Positions 22,601 to 33,960 of a stretch of 64,000 nt of DNA are shown here, one piece after another. Position 1 is the first letter of the stretch. Every line of letters begins with the position of its first letter. Both the position numbers and the translations under genes were made by a program. The notes below the pieces were generated by a model. It was given only the letters and a program-made list of their open reading frames with translations. It was not told the origin of the DNA and did not search any database. Source of the stretch: Desmodesmus armatus (lineage: Eukaryota; Chlorophyta; Chlorophyceae; Sphaeropleales; Scenedesmaceae); contig VIIQ02000020.1 in NCBI GenBank assembly GCA_007449985.2, positions 682,001 to 746,000 of the forward strand, in the 5' to 3' direction.

Positions 22601-24702
22601 TCAGCGTGGTGTCTTGCCCATGTGTCCCACCTTGCTGACAGACAGCTTCAGCACCAAGCACCCACTTGCTGGCAGGCCCTTGGCCGCCCAGGCGGCCTCG
22701 TCCCAACCCCCTGCCATGGGACCAACCTCGAAGTAGTCAGAAACGCCCCTTAGGCCGTCACCCTTGATGGGCCCGATTGTTGCAGACCATGCCGCGATTG
22801 ATGCGCCAGGAGCACACAGCTCAAAGGTGAAGGAACAGCTTGCATCAGACGGCACACCATCAGGACGTACCCACACGCCAATGCTCACACCGCTGTCTGC
22901 CAACTCCTTGTTAGGGTTGCATGTAGCGTTGATGTCAAAGGCCATCCCACCCAGGGGGGGTGTCACGCCAGGGGAGGTCAGGAACTGCACCTCCTGCTCT
23001 GCTGCGCTGCGCTGTGCTGCCTCCCGCAGTCTGCCAATATCCAGCTCCCAGGTAAGCTCCACTGTGCTGACGGAAGCCTTCCTGCGCTGACCAAGCAGCC
23101 AGCTAGCAGGGACATCTTTGAGCCTACTTTTCAGCTCTGCTGCTGTTACACGGGCCTTTGAGCTGCGCAGCATCAGCAGCTGCTTCAGCTGTGGCTGCAG
23201 CTGTGCAAGCGGCCTGGAGCCTGCAGACTCTGACACCGCTGACAGCAGCAGCCAATAGTGTGACAGGTGCTGGCAGCGGATCAGGGGCCCTGAGTGCTCC
23301 TGGATTTGCTTTTGGGCATCATCATCGTCATCGCTGTTGCTGTCCATGTACTGCTGCACTGTGTACAGCACAGTGTCCTCTGATGCCACCTGCAAACAGA
23401 TGTCACAGTGTGGCATGGCATGTAATTTAGTTTATGTTGTTGTGAGCTAGATGAGACACAGACGGCTGCGCGTGTTTTTGGCGCCTCGCAACCATGATTG
23501 TGTACAGCCAACAGAGAGCAACTCCCAGTGGCCTAGACACGGTGACCTCATGGCTGCACATGTAGGGCGGTGGCACTACCGTAATGTCTGAGACAAAGTG
23601 CCACTTTGTCTACAAGACACTACTAGTAGTACTAGTAGTACTGCCGCTAACCTACATGTGCAGCCATAACTTGACAGGTTGGACCTTGATGCTGAGCATG
23701 CGCAGTGCACAGGACAGCTGATCTACACTCCACTTTGTGAACAGTCAACTGTGGCCCGTGACGGTCACGTGCAGCCTGTGGGTGACCCACCTCCAGCTTG
23801 TCTGAGGACAACAGCAGCTCCATGCTGTGCAGTGGCAGGTTCAGCAGCCTATCCTTCTGGGTAGAGTTGGCCCAGCACTGCTCCAGATTGCCCAGCACTG
23901 ACAGCAAGACTGGCTGCAACAGCGGCTGCAGGCACACAGGCACAGCCTGCATGGTCAGCAGCTGCTGCGTAACTGAATCTGACAGCTTGCCGTCTGACCT
24001 GAGGGTGCGGGACAGTGCACCACCTGCTGCTGTGCTGGTAGCCGCCAGCTGCCACATGTCTGCCAGCATCGCCGCCTGCAGCTGCTGCTCCTGAGACAGC
24101 TCCGACAGCAGCACATGCGTGGAATTAGTGCCATAGAGTGCTGCCAGCACAGCCATGGCTGCAGGCTTCTGAGAAGCATCCAGCAGGGTCAGCACAAGCT
24201 GCGGCCTGACAGGAGCTTCAGGCTGCTGGGCCTGCTGAGCGGGGCTGCTGCTGGATGCTGCCCTGCTCCTGGTGGAGACTCCTGTTGCTCGCTCATGGGG
24301 CCGCTTGTTGTGCCAGCGCAGGATCTGCACATGCCAAAGGCGCAAGAAGCCGTAAGCAGGGAATGGTAATTCGACAAAAGCACACAAGGTTTGCCCCCAG
24401 GCAGCTGTCTGAGTGAAAGCCCCCTTCCTGAGTTCGCCTGCCGGGCTGGCAGCACAGCACCCATGCAAACTGGTCCGACCCTTGGTAACATACTATCATG
24501 TGACTATGCCTTCTTGGTGCACACTACAGCACACCTGAGCTTTGAGGTAGGGACTGCTGCTCAACAAGACAGTGTGTCCAGGGAACTCTGCCAGCTTCTG
24601 GGGCGGTGCAGCGCCCTGCTGATGTGTTGAGGAAGGTGCTGTGAGCAGCACATCAACATCAGACAACTCATCCTGCTGCCACAAGTGTGCGAAGGACAGC
24701 AT
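22601..24702 (-). CDS. BTB-BACK domain protein, paralog 2
   Basis: Three phase-0 exons: 24535-24702, 23791-24324 and 22601-23389, encoding 496 residues. Exon 1 (MLSFAHLWQQDELSDVDVLL... SSSPYLKAQ) and the start of exon 2 (ILRWHNKRP, then PQLVLTLLDAS... AAMAVLAALYG... AAMLADMWQLA) form the BTB fold. The rest of exon 2 and early exon 3 (CLQPLLQPVLLSVLGNLEQC; PLIRCQHLSHYWLLLSA) look like a BACK helical region. The last 150 residues (PLGGMAFDINATC... GVPSDASCSFTFEL... AGGWDEAAWAAKGLPASG... LKLSVSKVGH) look like a MATH/TRAF-type beta sandwich; that is my inference. Such proteins are commonly substrate adaptors of cullin-3 ubiquitin ligases. An upstream in-frame ATG at 24720 would add six residues. 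A TGTAA lies about 120 nt past the stop. Confidence 0.87.
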
Positions 24703-26226
24703 CTTGAAAGTCAGACACAAAAATTGCCCGTGACAGCCTAGAAGTTCTCGTCAGGCACTGCTCGTGGCGACATCGACCATTTAAACTGCCTTAAGGATTC
24801 CGGCTTCGTTGCTGTGGGGTTCTGAACCTACTCTCCCACAGCGCGATCGACGGCGTTCGACGGCGAAAGCGGGCAGGCAAAGGTACATAATATGAACAAT
24901 ACGAAAACGAAGCACGGCCGGCGCTGAGGCTTACTGCATACAAGCTTAGTTAACGTGTTGCAGTTGCCATGTGGCATGTGGCATATGGAGTACTCCGTAC
25001 TGTGTACTGAGTTGTACTGAGTACAGCCTGACAGCTTGAGTTTGCATGCTGCTGAACAGCTTCGATAAAACACTCTTAACACTGAGTTGATTGGCAAAGA
25101 AGGCCATGCAGGACTCAGCTGAATCTGATCAGGGTGGTGTGGTGCTCTACATAGTTGGCTGTGGTCCGGAGCATCTGTATAGATCACACCAGTGCGAGAG
25201 ACATGGACGATGCTCTGAGTATGCCGATAATGTTGGTGCTTGTACCAGAGAAGCAAACTGCCTTGATTGATGGTAAGCTTGAAACTGCCTGATTGTAAGC
25301 TCGAAACATACATGTATGCAAGCTGGGGAGGAATGTGATCCATCTACGGCCTATCCACTGGTGGCTGTACAGCACCATATGGCATGCATGGCGCTCTCAA
25401 GCTGGCCAAAAAGACTGTTACATGCAAATAGACAATAAACATGTGCTGCCAATCACACGATGGCCACGCTGTAAGCATAGCCTCTTCTCACAACCCATGA
25501 TGCTGGCAGCAGTACTGCCCCAACAGTACAGGGACATACCCAGGGTGATACTCCCATGAGAAGCAATGCATCAGCATCATACTGAGCAGGGCACCACCTG
25601 TGTTCGTGTCTGAAGACTGCATGCATGGTAGCACCCAGGCACGCACACTATCTCAGAGATACAGCGCACCACCTCAGCACAAAGCCAACCGCAAGTAGCG
25701 TCAACCCTCACATTTTTGGTACAAAAAACAATTACAGTTACAGTAACAGTAATTGGCTCGGCAAAAGCTGAGCAACCCACAAGGGAGCCAGAGGCTCATG
25801 GGGGAACAGAAACAAACCCATCACTCGCCAAAATGTGATCAAGAAGATTGAAAACATCGTCACCATCATCTCCTTCGCTGCAATCCACAAATTCGTCAGA
25901 ACTGTCAACCAACAACTGTGCAGAAGGGTAGTGCAGTATGAGTCTGCCCAGGCACTGCATTGCTTGGTTGCCTGGTCGATGCCCAGGCAAAACTCATGCA
26001 GCGACCACAGAAAAAGCACCAGCACGGTGTCAGGACCAGCACGACACTTCCTGACTGCAACACTGGCGTGAAGCAAAGCATGAACCCAGAAGCACACCAT
26101 GACCTTGACAAGCACGTGACCCCAGAAGCCAACCATGACCCCAATCACTATGAGCCTACTCCGGACCTTGTAGAGAAGAGAGCGCAGAGACGACAATCAG
26201 CTCCTGCGGGTGCTCGTAAGGTGCCC
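24703..26226. other. Intergenic region between BTB paralogs 2 and 3
   Basis: It contains the promoter of paralog 2 and the 3' flank of paralog 3. A dispersed repeat lies at 25733-25818. Short ACTGAGTTGTACTGAGTAC repeats lie near 25005. Open frames are short and overlap the repeat. No gene was recognised. Confidence 0.55.
25733..25818 (+). repeat. Dispersed repeat, copy B
   Basis: It matches 418-515 in the same orientation: ACAGTTACAGTAACAGTAAT, then TTGGCTCGGCAAAAGCTGAG, then GAGGCTCATGGGGGAAC. The open frame across it on the minus strand is a shadow. Confidence 0.7.
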
Positions 26227-28300
26227 TCAACGAGCTGCTGTTTCCATGTGTGCCACCTTGAGGACAGACAGCTTCATAACTAGAGACCCAGCTGCTGGCA
26301 GGCCCTTGGACACCCACACCGCCTCATCCCACCCTCCTTCCATGGGACCGACACCAAAGAAATCGGGCCAGCCATATGTCTCCCCGCACGCCAGGGGAGA
26401 GGCTGCGGCAGAATTTGTGATTACAGGATGTGCACTCACCACAAACCTAAAGCAACATTTGGCATCAGAGGGGGTATTGCGTGGAACAGCATCCACACGG
26501 ATCGTGACAGCACTGCTGCTCTCTGCCGACTGAGGTTTGCAAGTAATTTTGAGCCCAAACGCCATCCCACCCAGGGGGGGTGTCACACCAGGGAAGGTCA
26601 GGCACCGAAGCTTCCGCTGTGCTGCGGTCCGCTGCGCTGCCTCCCGCAGTGTGCTGACCTCAAGCTCCCAAGTCAGCTCAACTTTGCTGCAGGGCAGGCG
26701 GCTGCGCTGGCCAAGTGCCCAGCTGCTGGGTGCATCTGGTACTTCGGAGTGAAGCACAGCTGCTGTTGCGCTGGGCACTGCCATGCGCATCATGAGCAGC
26801 TGCTTGAGCTGCGGCCGCAGCAGTGCTAGTGGCATGGAGTCTGCATCAGCTGAGGATGCTGACAGCAGCATCCAGTAGTGTGACAGGTGCTGGCAGCGGA
26901 TCAGGGGCCCCAGGCGCTCCTGGATTCGCTTTTGGGCATCATCGTCATCGCTGGTGCTGTTCATGTACTGCTGCACTGTGTACAGCACGGTGTCCTCTGA
27001 TGCAACCTGTGACGAGCAGCAGACAGAGTGTGTGTGAGCCCATCAGAAGGAAAGGACCGCAAGCATGTTGGGCAGGTGGGCAAGTCAAGCAGACGCCCTG
27101 AAGCTGTGAACCCTACATGGTGGGCTAGACGGGGTGTTGTTGCCAGCAGAAGCAAACAGTCAGACACAAACGGCCAATATCGGACAGTCACAAATTTTAA
27201 TGCATACTGAGCCACATGATATATCATAGCTACAGGTCTACTAGATGGCATTGATCAAGTGTTTGACGTCACACTACTCCAATAGTGTGGCCCACCTTGC
27301 GTTCATCGCAGGACAACAGCAGCTCCATGCTGGACAGCGGCAGGTGCAGAAGCCTGTCCCTCAGGTCAGGGTTTGCCCAGCACTGCTCAAGGTTGCCCAA
27401 CAACTGCAGCAGCACCTGCTTGCACAGCGGCTGCAGGCAATCTGGCATGGCCTGCAGGTGCAGCAGCTGCTCTGTGACTGCTTCTGACAGCTTGCCTTGT
27501 GACCGTAGGCAGTCCGTCAGACAACCTGCTGCTGCCGTGCTGACGTCTGGCAGCTGCCACATGTCTGCCAGCATCGCTGCTTGCAGCTGCTGCTCCTGAG
27601 ACAGCTCCGACAGCAGCTCAGGCAATGGCTTTGCCCCATAAAGTGCTGCCAGCACCGCCATGGCTGCAGGCTGCTCAGAAGCATCCTGCAGGGTCAGCAC
27701 AAGCTGCGGCTTGCTGGTGTCCTGCTGCACCTGCTGGGTGCTGCTGCAGTTGGCTGTTGATCTTCTCCTGGTGCTGACTCCTGCTGCAGTCTCATCATGA
27801 GGCCGCTTGCGCTGCCAACGCAGGATCTGCAGCGGCAATGAGCGGCAGTGGCTGGCTGTCATTGCCTGAGCAGCAACCTGTGCTCAAACCTCCCCCTGAC
27901 CTTGTGGCGAGTCATTTTGCCAACGAATGAAGCATGTGCCAAACAGCCTGCTTGGGTCAAGCAAAGACAGTCGCACCCCTGCCAAGCGATCAGTGACCTA
28001 GAAACCAAACCACAGTGGACATTGAGTGCCTTTTGGTGGGGTTGCAGCATAATCGAGCATGCTGCATGCCCAACACCACGTCAGCATACCCTCAGGGCCT
28101 GCTCTGCTGGTGGTGCACACCATGCACACCTGTGCCTTGAGGTAGGGACTGGTGCTCAACAAGACAGTATGTCCAGGGAACTCTGCTAGCTTTTCAGGTG
28201 GTGCATCACTCTGGTGGTCTGCTGCTGGGGGTGCAGTCAGCAGAATTTCTACATCAGACAGCTCGCTCTGCTGCCATAGCTGAGAAAATGACAATAGCAT
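26227..28300 (-). CDS. BTB-BACK domain protein, paralog 3
   Basis: Three phase-0 exons: 28130-28300, 27296-27826 and 26227-27006, encoding 493 residues, with the same intron positions as paralog 2. Exon 1 starts MLLSFSQLWQQSELSDVEILL and ends LSTSPYLKAQ. Exon 2 holds ILRWQRKRPHDE, PQLVLTLQDASEQPAAMAVLAALYGAKP-type BTB sequence and the BACK start. Exon 3 holds PLIRCQHLSHYWMLLSAS and the C-terminal beta-rich region (PLGGMAFGLKITC, GWDEAVWVSKGLPAAG, VMKLSVLKVAHM). This is the most diverged C-terminal region of the family. A role as a cullin-3 adaptor is inferred from family knowledge only. It stands head to head with paralog 4. Confidence 0.87.
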
Positions 28301-28747
28301 AGCGAAGGTGAGGTTTGGTCTACAAGGGATCGTCAGAAGGATGAGCTGGCAGGGCACATGCCACTGTGGCCTGCCAGGATAGATCACCAGGATAGATCAC
28401 CACACCTCTCAGTCCAGTTTTGATACCTCAGCGTGCCTCATCTAGGCTGGTGCTGTGGCTGCCTGGCAGTGCCAACCCATCTTGCGGTTGATCTTTAGTA
28501 ACCACCGTTAACGATTGAAATCGAGTCTGTTTTTTGGAACCGCGTTTGAGTCGTTGAACACCCCTGCATCGGCGATGCATGTGCAGAAGTGTAAGCTCTG
28601 TTCAAGGCTATTGTGACGTTGTGTTGAATTCCGACTTCAAGCCCTTCACTCAGACTTTCACACTTTGATCTGATTAGTCCCTACACTCTGACTAGTCCCT
28701 ATCTCTCAGGAGTGCAGCTCAGATACTTGAACGTACTGTTGATAAGG
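28301..28747. promoter_or_regulatory. Bidirectional promoter region of BTB paralogs 3 and 4
   Basis: These 447 bp separate two divergent starts, so transcription of both genes should begin here. Repeated TCAGACTTTCACAC and TGATTAGTCCCTACACTCTGACTAGTCCCTA-type sequence near 28650-28700 could hold regulatory sites. No standard core motif was recognised. Confidence 0.45.
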
Positions 28748-31700
28748 ATGCTGTTCTCCTTCACCCACCTTTGGCAGCAGGCCGAGCTGTCTGATGTGGA
28801 TGTGCTGCTGACTGCACCCTCAGCCGACCCTCAGCAGGGTGATGCTGCACCCCAGAAGCTGGCAGAGTTCCCTGGACACACAGCTCTGCTGAGCAGCAGT
28901 CCGTACCTCAGGGCTCAGGTGGGTGTCCCTGACTCCACAAAAGATGGCCAACATGTCTGACCAAATGATGGCATCTGTACTGGCATCCTTGATGTCATCC
29001 GTGCTGTCATGTGTCATGTGTGCACACATGCCAGCTGGCATGTGGGCTGGCATCTGTGCTGACATCTGTGCTGGCATGCGTGCTGGCATGTGTGCTGGCA
29101 TGCGCGCTGGCATGCGTGCTGGCGTGTGTGCTGGCATGCGCGCTGCCATGTGTGCTGCTATGTGTGCTGCTATGTGTGCTGCCATGCGGGCTGGCATGTT
29201 TATTGTCATGTGTGCTGGCTTGTTTGCTGGCAAGCGGGCTGCCATGTGTGCTGTCATGTGGGCTGGCATCTGTGCTGCCATGTGGGCTGGCATGCGTGCT
29301 GGCATCTGTGCTGCCATGTGTGCTGGCATGCGTGCTGGCATGTGGGCTGGCATGCGCGCTGGCATGCGTGCTGGCGTGTGTGCCGGCATGCGTGCTGGCA
29401 TGTGGGCTGGCGTGTGTGCTGGCATGCGTGCTGCTATGTGTGCAGCCATGCGGGCTGGCACGTGTGCTGGCATGTGTGCTGGCATGTGTGCTGGCATGCC
29501 TTCTGTCATGTGTGCTGTCATGCATGCTGGCATGTGTGCTGGCATGCGTACTGGCCCCTACACGTGTCCGTGCTGGCCACAATGCTGGCATCCGTGCTGG
29601 TAACCATAGTTAGCAACAGCTTTTGCACTCAGGTTCAGCCGGGCCATCATCCAGTACTTGCAATTGTTTGGCATGTGTTGAGAGTCTTGGCTGTCCATGG
29701 TGTCCTGACTGCCTCTCCTGCCCCGTGTAGATCCTGCGCTGGCAGCGCAAGCGGCCCCTTGATCAGACTGCAGTAGGAGTCAGCATCAGGAGAAGGTCAT
29801 CAGCCAGCAGCAGCAGCACTCAGCAGGCGCAGCAGGACACTAGCAAGCCGCAGCTTGTGCTGACCCTGCAGGATGCTTCTGAGCAGCCTGCAGCTATGGC
29901 TGTGCTGGCAGCGCTCTACGGGGCCAAGCCAGTGTCTGAGCTGCTGTCAGAGCTGTCTCAGGAGCAGCAGCTGCAGGCAGCATTGCTGGCAGACATGTGG
30001 CAGCTGCCGGCCATCAGCACAAGAGCGGCAAAGGCCCTTGCCAGCACACTCACGTCACAGGGCAAGCTATCAGAGGCAGTCACGCAGCAGCTGTTGCACC
30101 TGCAGGCAGTGCCAGACTGCCTGCAGGCGCTGTCAATACACGTGCTGCTGCAACTGCTGGGTAACTTGGAACAGTCCTGGGCAGACCCTATCCTAAGGGA
30201 TAGGCTGCTGCAGCTGCCACTGTCCAGCATGGAGTTGCTCCTGTCCTGCAACCGGCTACAGGTGGGTCGACAGCTTTGCTAAATTGAGATGCAGCAATGT
30301 GAGTATTCAGCACAGTTGATATGGCCCAGCCTGGCACTTTGTGCCTGACTGCTGGCAACTGTGCCTGGGGCATGTACCAAGCTCAGCACAGCACTGCATC
30401 TGTTGATGTGGCGGGTATTTGCCACTGTTTTAGGTCTTGTGCTTGGCCAGCTGTGCTAAACTTCTTGCTCTTCTTCTTTCACTGTGCCGCACAACTTGCT
30501 GCACCCTACAGGTGGCATCAGAGGACACAGTGTTGTACACAGTGCAGCAGTACATGGCCAACACCAGCGATGATGCCGCCAAGCAGCGCATTGAAGAGCG
30601 CCTGGGTCCCCTGATCCGCTGCCAACACCTGTCACACTACTGGCTGCTGCTATCACTGGTGTCAGACGACGCAGACACCATGCCGCTGGCGCAGCTGCGA
30701 CCACAGCTGAAACAGCTGCTGACAATGCGCAGCGCACGGGCTGGTGTTACAGTTGGCCAGCTGTATGCTGATCTGGAAGATGCACCATCCAGCTGGCTTT
30801 TGGGTCAGCGCAGCATCACCGCGGTCAACACAGTGCAGCTTACATGGGTGCTTGGTGTCAGCACACTGCGCGAGACAGCACAGCGCTGTGTGGCACAGCA
30901 GAGGACGCAGTACCTGATCTCTCCTACTGCAACCGCCCCGTTAGGGGGTATGCCATTTGAAGTTCAGGCCATATGCGAGCCAGAAGCAGCAGCAGCAGCG
31001 GCAGTGCCTGAGCCTCGTCCTGTGGAGCTGTTGGGGTACTTGCAGGCGATGCAGAGGGCACATGAGAAGTCTGGGAGGTAGGACGGTTAGGGGTTTGAGG
31101 GGGGGGGGGTTGACAGGGCTAGCAGGGGTGGATGGGGGTCAGCAGGGGTAGGGCATCAGGGGGTTGTGGTGGTGGTGGTGGGGGGGGGTAATGAGGGTGA
31201 GCCAGTGATGGGAGCAGGAGGGGGTCAAGCTTGCCGAGGAAGCAGCAGTAGCAGCAGTGTGGGTAGCAGCACCCTGCCCGTTCCTCACCATCACCACCAC
31301 ACACATCCCTCACATGCACACCACCTGTCAACACACGCTCTGAAAGATCGAAAAGCATTCAAGTGCCCTCAACACACACACTTTTTCCCGCACTCACTAC
31401 CATCCTCATTCACTCTCCCACTCTCACTCCGTTTCCCCTGTCAAACTGTTGAACATCCCCACCTGCCAGGTGGTTAGGTGCTGAGGGTGCAGTATCTTGG
31501 CTGCTGTGCAAGTTGGACGTTGCAGAGTCTGTGTGGGCAGCAGCAGCACAGGTGGCAGCAGCAGGCGGCAGCAGCAGCGATTTTGTGCAGGCGGACTTTG
31601 CCCTGGTCGCCTCCAGTGATGCCGACATGGATTTCTTCTGCAGTGAGTGGAGCAATGAGGTGCTGGAAGCCGCGGGAGTGACAAACGATGGTGCCTTTTT

Positions 31701-33086
31701 CACGGTGGGTGGAGCTTGATTGAGACGGGGGGGGGGGGGGGTCTGCCTTGTGTGTTGGGTGGATGGGGGTGTTAATCTGGGTGGTAAGCGGTGTGCAATC
31801 AACACTTGGGTGAGGAGGGACAATGTAGCTGGGGGGGGGGGGGGGGGGGGGGCTACGCCCTGGTGCCATTAAGTGAGGCCGACATGGATTTCTTCTGCAG
31901 TGAGTGGAGCAATGAGGTGTTGGTGGCGGTGGCAGTGAGGAACGATGACGACGAAAATTTCAAGGTGGGTGGTTGTGTTTGGTTTATTGGGGGGGGGGGG
32001 GGGCATGGGGAGACCGCTAACTACGGGGACTGTGTTTGGCTGCTGAGGGTTCGGTAAAGGCCCCAGCCCCAGCAATCACCACTCCTGCAGCCACACCACA
32101 GTCATGCCAGCAACAGAGGAAACACAGTTCTGCGCACAATGTTGGTGCTCACACAGGCGCTCCCCTGCCCCCCCCCCCCATCCCCTCCCCAAAACACAAT
32201 CCCCTTTCTCTGCTGATCACTCTCTCACACCTCCCCCTCCCCAACACCATGTGGCACTCCCTCCCCCCCCCCCCCCCAACCACACACAAACAAGTGCCTG
32301 GCAGCAGCAGTGCGGCCTGGCGGGCGCGGGTGCGTGACTGACACGTTCGGTCAGCAGAATCAACCCCCTTCCGTTGCGGAAAAGTTATTGCACACAATCC
32401 CCGTGCTCGCACAACTGCTGAATACCACACACACCCTTTGTTCCCCACACACACAGATCCCAGGCAGCAGCAGTGCAGCATGGAGGGCACGTGTGCGGGA
32501 GTCACTGCGTGACGCCCTCACAAGGCTGGGAACAGCAGAGGCAGCAGCAGCAGCAGAGGCGGTGACGCAGGAAGCGGCAGCAGAAGAGCAGTTGCTGCTG
32601 CAGAGAGGGAAGCTGGTCGGGTTTGCGGGGGGTGGCGCACGGGGCCAGCAGCAGCGGCAGCAGCAGAAAGCCGGGCACGGCAAGGGGAAAGGGCGGCAGG
32701 GGCAGCAGCAGCAGCAGCAGAGTGAAGGGGAAGAAGGAGGGGATAAAAAGGCGGGCAGCAGTGGGAAGGCCAAGCGCCCTGTCAGCGGTGCAGCTACCAT
32801 CGGCTTGTATGTAGGGCCTCGTGGCGTCCCCTCTGATGCCAACTACTCCTTCACTTACACTCTACAGGTCCATGGTATCTTGTCATGCGCGCAAGCATCT
32901 ACTTCCGGCACCTGCCATGCATCTCTCTGCAGTCATTGGGGTGATGACAACTTTTTTGGTGTCGGTGCCATGGCAGGGGGGTGGGATGAGGTGGCCTGGG
33001 CATCCAAGGGCCTGCCAGCAGCTGGGTCTCTACTTGTCAAGCTGTCCGTCAGCAAGGTGGGGCACATGGCCAACACAGCACGGTGA
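28748..33086 (+). CDS. BTB-BACK domain protein, paralog 4, with inserted exons
   Basis: Five exons agree in phase: 28748-28918, 29731-30261, 30512-31077, 31470-31704 and 32457-33086, encoding about 710 residues. Exons 1 and 2 match the paralogs (MLFSFTHLWQQAELSDVDVL; ILRWQRKRP; BTB then BACK). Exon 3 starts like the others (VASEDTVLYTVQQYM, PLIRCQHLSHYWLLLS) but leaves the family after PLGGMPFEVQAICEPE. About 230 extra residues follow: DADMDFFCSEWSNEVLEAAG in exon 4, and an Ala/Gln/Lys-rich stretch in exon 5. Exon 5 then rejoins the family at GPRGVPSDANYSFTYTLQ and ends AGGWDEVAWASKGLPAAG... KVGHMANTAR. The C-terminal beta region is thus split by an insertion absent from its paralogs. Intron 1 holds a 12-bp minisatellite; introns 3-4 hold exon echoes and long G- or C-runs. 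Confidence 0.83.
29000..29565. repeat. 12-bp minisatellite in intron 1 of BTB paralog 4
   Basis: About 45 copies of a unit near GCTGGCATGTGT / GCTGGCATGCGT, with variants GCTGCCATG and GCTGTCATG. The unit length is a multiple of three and lacks stop codons in most frames, so five reading frames on both strands stay open for 190-240 codons. These frames are artefacts of the repeat. Confidence 0.92.
31858..31975 (+). repeat. Echo of the exon 4 end in BTB paralog 4
   Basis: Encodes ADMDFFCSEWSNEVL followed by NDDDENFK and a GTGGGTGG donor, copying the end of exon 4 (31615-31711). A G-run of over 20 bases sits just upstream where an acceptor would be needed, so inclusion as an exon seems unlikely. 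Confidence 0.88.
32293..32335 (+). repeat. Echo of the exon 5 start in BTB paralog 4
   Basis: CCTGGCAGCAGCAGTGCGGC and the following codons (PGSSSAAWRARVR) copy the start of exon 5 (32460-32500) about 165 bp upstream, then hit a TGA. A C-run of about 14 precedes it. Confidence 0.88.
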
Positions 33087-33811
33087 TGGCCCCTTGCAAC
33101 TTTCCTAGAACCAAAGCAGGCTGTGGCATCTCCTGCGCAGAGTGTTCATTATCGTATTTGTCACTCCTGTTTAAGCGGGGTGCCTCTTCTTTCCTCCTCC
33201 TCTCCAGCCCTGTTGCCTGTCTGTGATGGTCCCTGGTGGTTTGCAGCAGTGTTGGGTGAGACTGCAGTGGACACATGGCGTGCAGTTGCTTTTGCCCCTG
33301 TTGCCGTTGTGTTGGCTGCGGGTTGTGTCTGGCTGCCAGTGGCTCCAGGCAGCTGCAGTTCATGTGAATCAAACACTTTGTTGGTTGCACAGTTGTCAAG
33401 TTGTTTCACACGCGAGATTGACATGTTGATGTCATGGGGAGGTGGTGGTAATCATTTTCAGTTGTACTGCTAGCAGTAGGGTTGACCATTGCGGCCTCCC
33501 TGAGGACCTACGCGCATGCTATCATGCTGCTCAACGACACAGGTCGCAGTGACAATGCACCATGAGAGTATGTATGACGTTGCTGTTGATAATTTGCACA
33601 GTTGTACGGCGCGAGTGGTTGTGTGGTAAATGCCGTCTGAGTGCATATGTTGGACAGTTGTACTGCTAACAGTACACTTTATTAGTACTGTCGGTGGCCT
33701 CCCTGGGGGTGAGCGCACACCAACATACACAGGTCACAGTAAAAACATGTTGCCATGCAAATTGTGTAGATTGTTGCACATTGCTGCACCAGAACAGCTG
33801 TCCCAAAGGTA

Positions 33812-33960
33812 ACATCATCATCGGAAATTTGTAAGTGACTGTGACAGTACGGCTGCGACAGTCGCAAGTCGATATAGTGGAGACAGTCCGGCTGTCCGCC
33901 ACGGCTGCTGCGACTAAATGCCGACTGTGTCACAACAGTCGAGGACCGCTGTGATAGTCG
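33812..33960 (+). repeat. CAGTCG-rich inverted repeat, left copy
   Basis: ATCATCGGAAATTTGTAAGT and the following GACTGTGACAG match the reverse complement of 37415-37446 exactly over about 30 bp. Further in are several CAGTCG/CGACTG palindromic motifs. It could be a terminal inverted repeat or a separate MITE copy. Confidence 0.75.

Larger units (their letters stand above)
18482..24702. repeat. Large inverted duplication carrying two BTB genes
   Basis: Paralog 1 (+) and paralog 2 (-) converge. Paired landmarks add up to nearly constant sums: stops 20502/22601, exon 1 ends 18657/24535, and the flank motif GGGCCACAGCGCTT(A/G)ATGCTTGT near 20655 against its reverse complement near 22430. This places the centre near 21.5 kb, with arms of about 3 kb. 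Confidence 0.8.

Noticed and set aside
25738..26196. 152-codon minus-strand frame with hydrophobic stretches
   Set aside because: Its end runs through a dispersed repeat (25733-25818) also found at 418-515. The rest has no family features.
29000..29570. Long open frames of 190-241 codons on both strands in the 29-kb repeat
   Set aside because: They are translations of a 12-bp minisatellite whose unit is a multiple of three and lacks stops. They lie inside an intron of a BTB gene.
31858..31970. Treating the exon 4 echo of BTB paralog 4 as a real alternative exon
   Set aside because: It has a donor but no usable acceptor: a G-run of more than 20 bases sits directly upstream.
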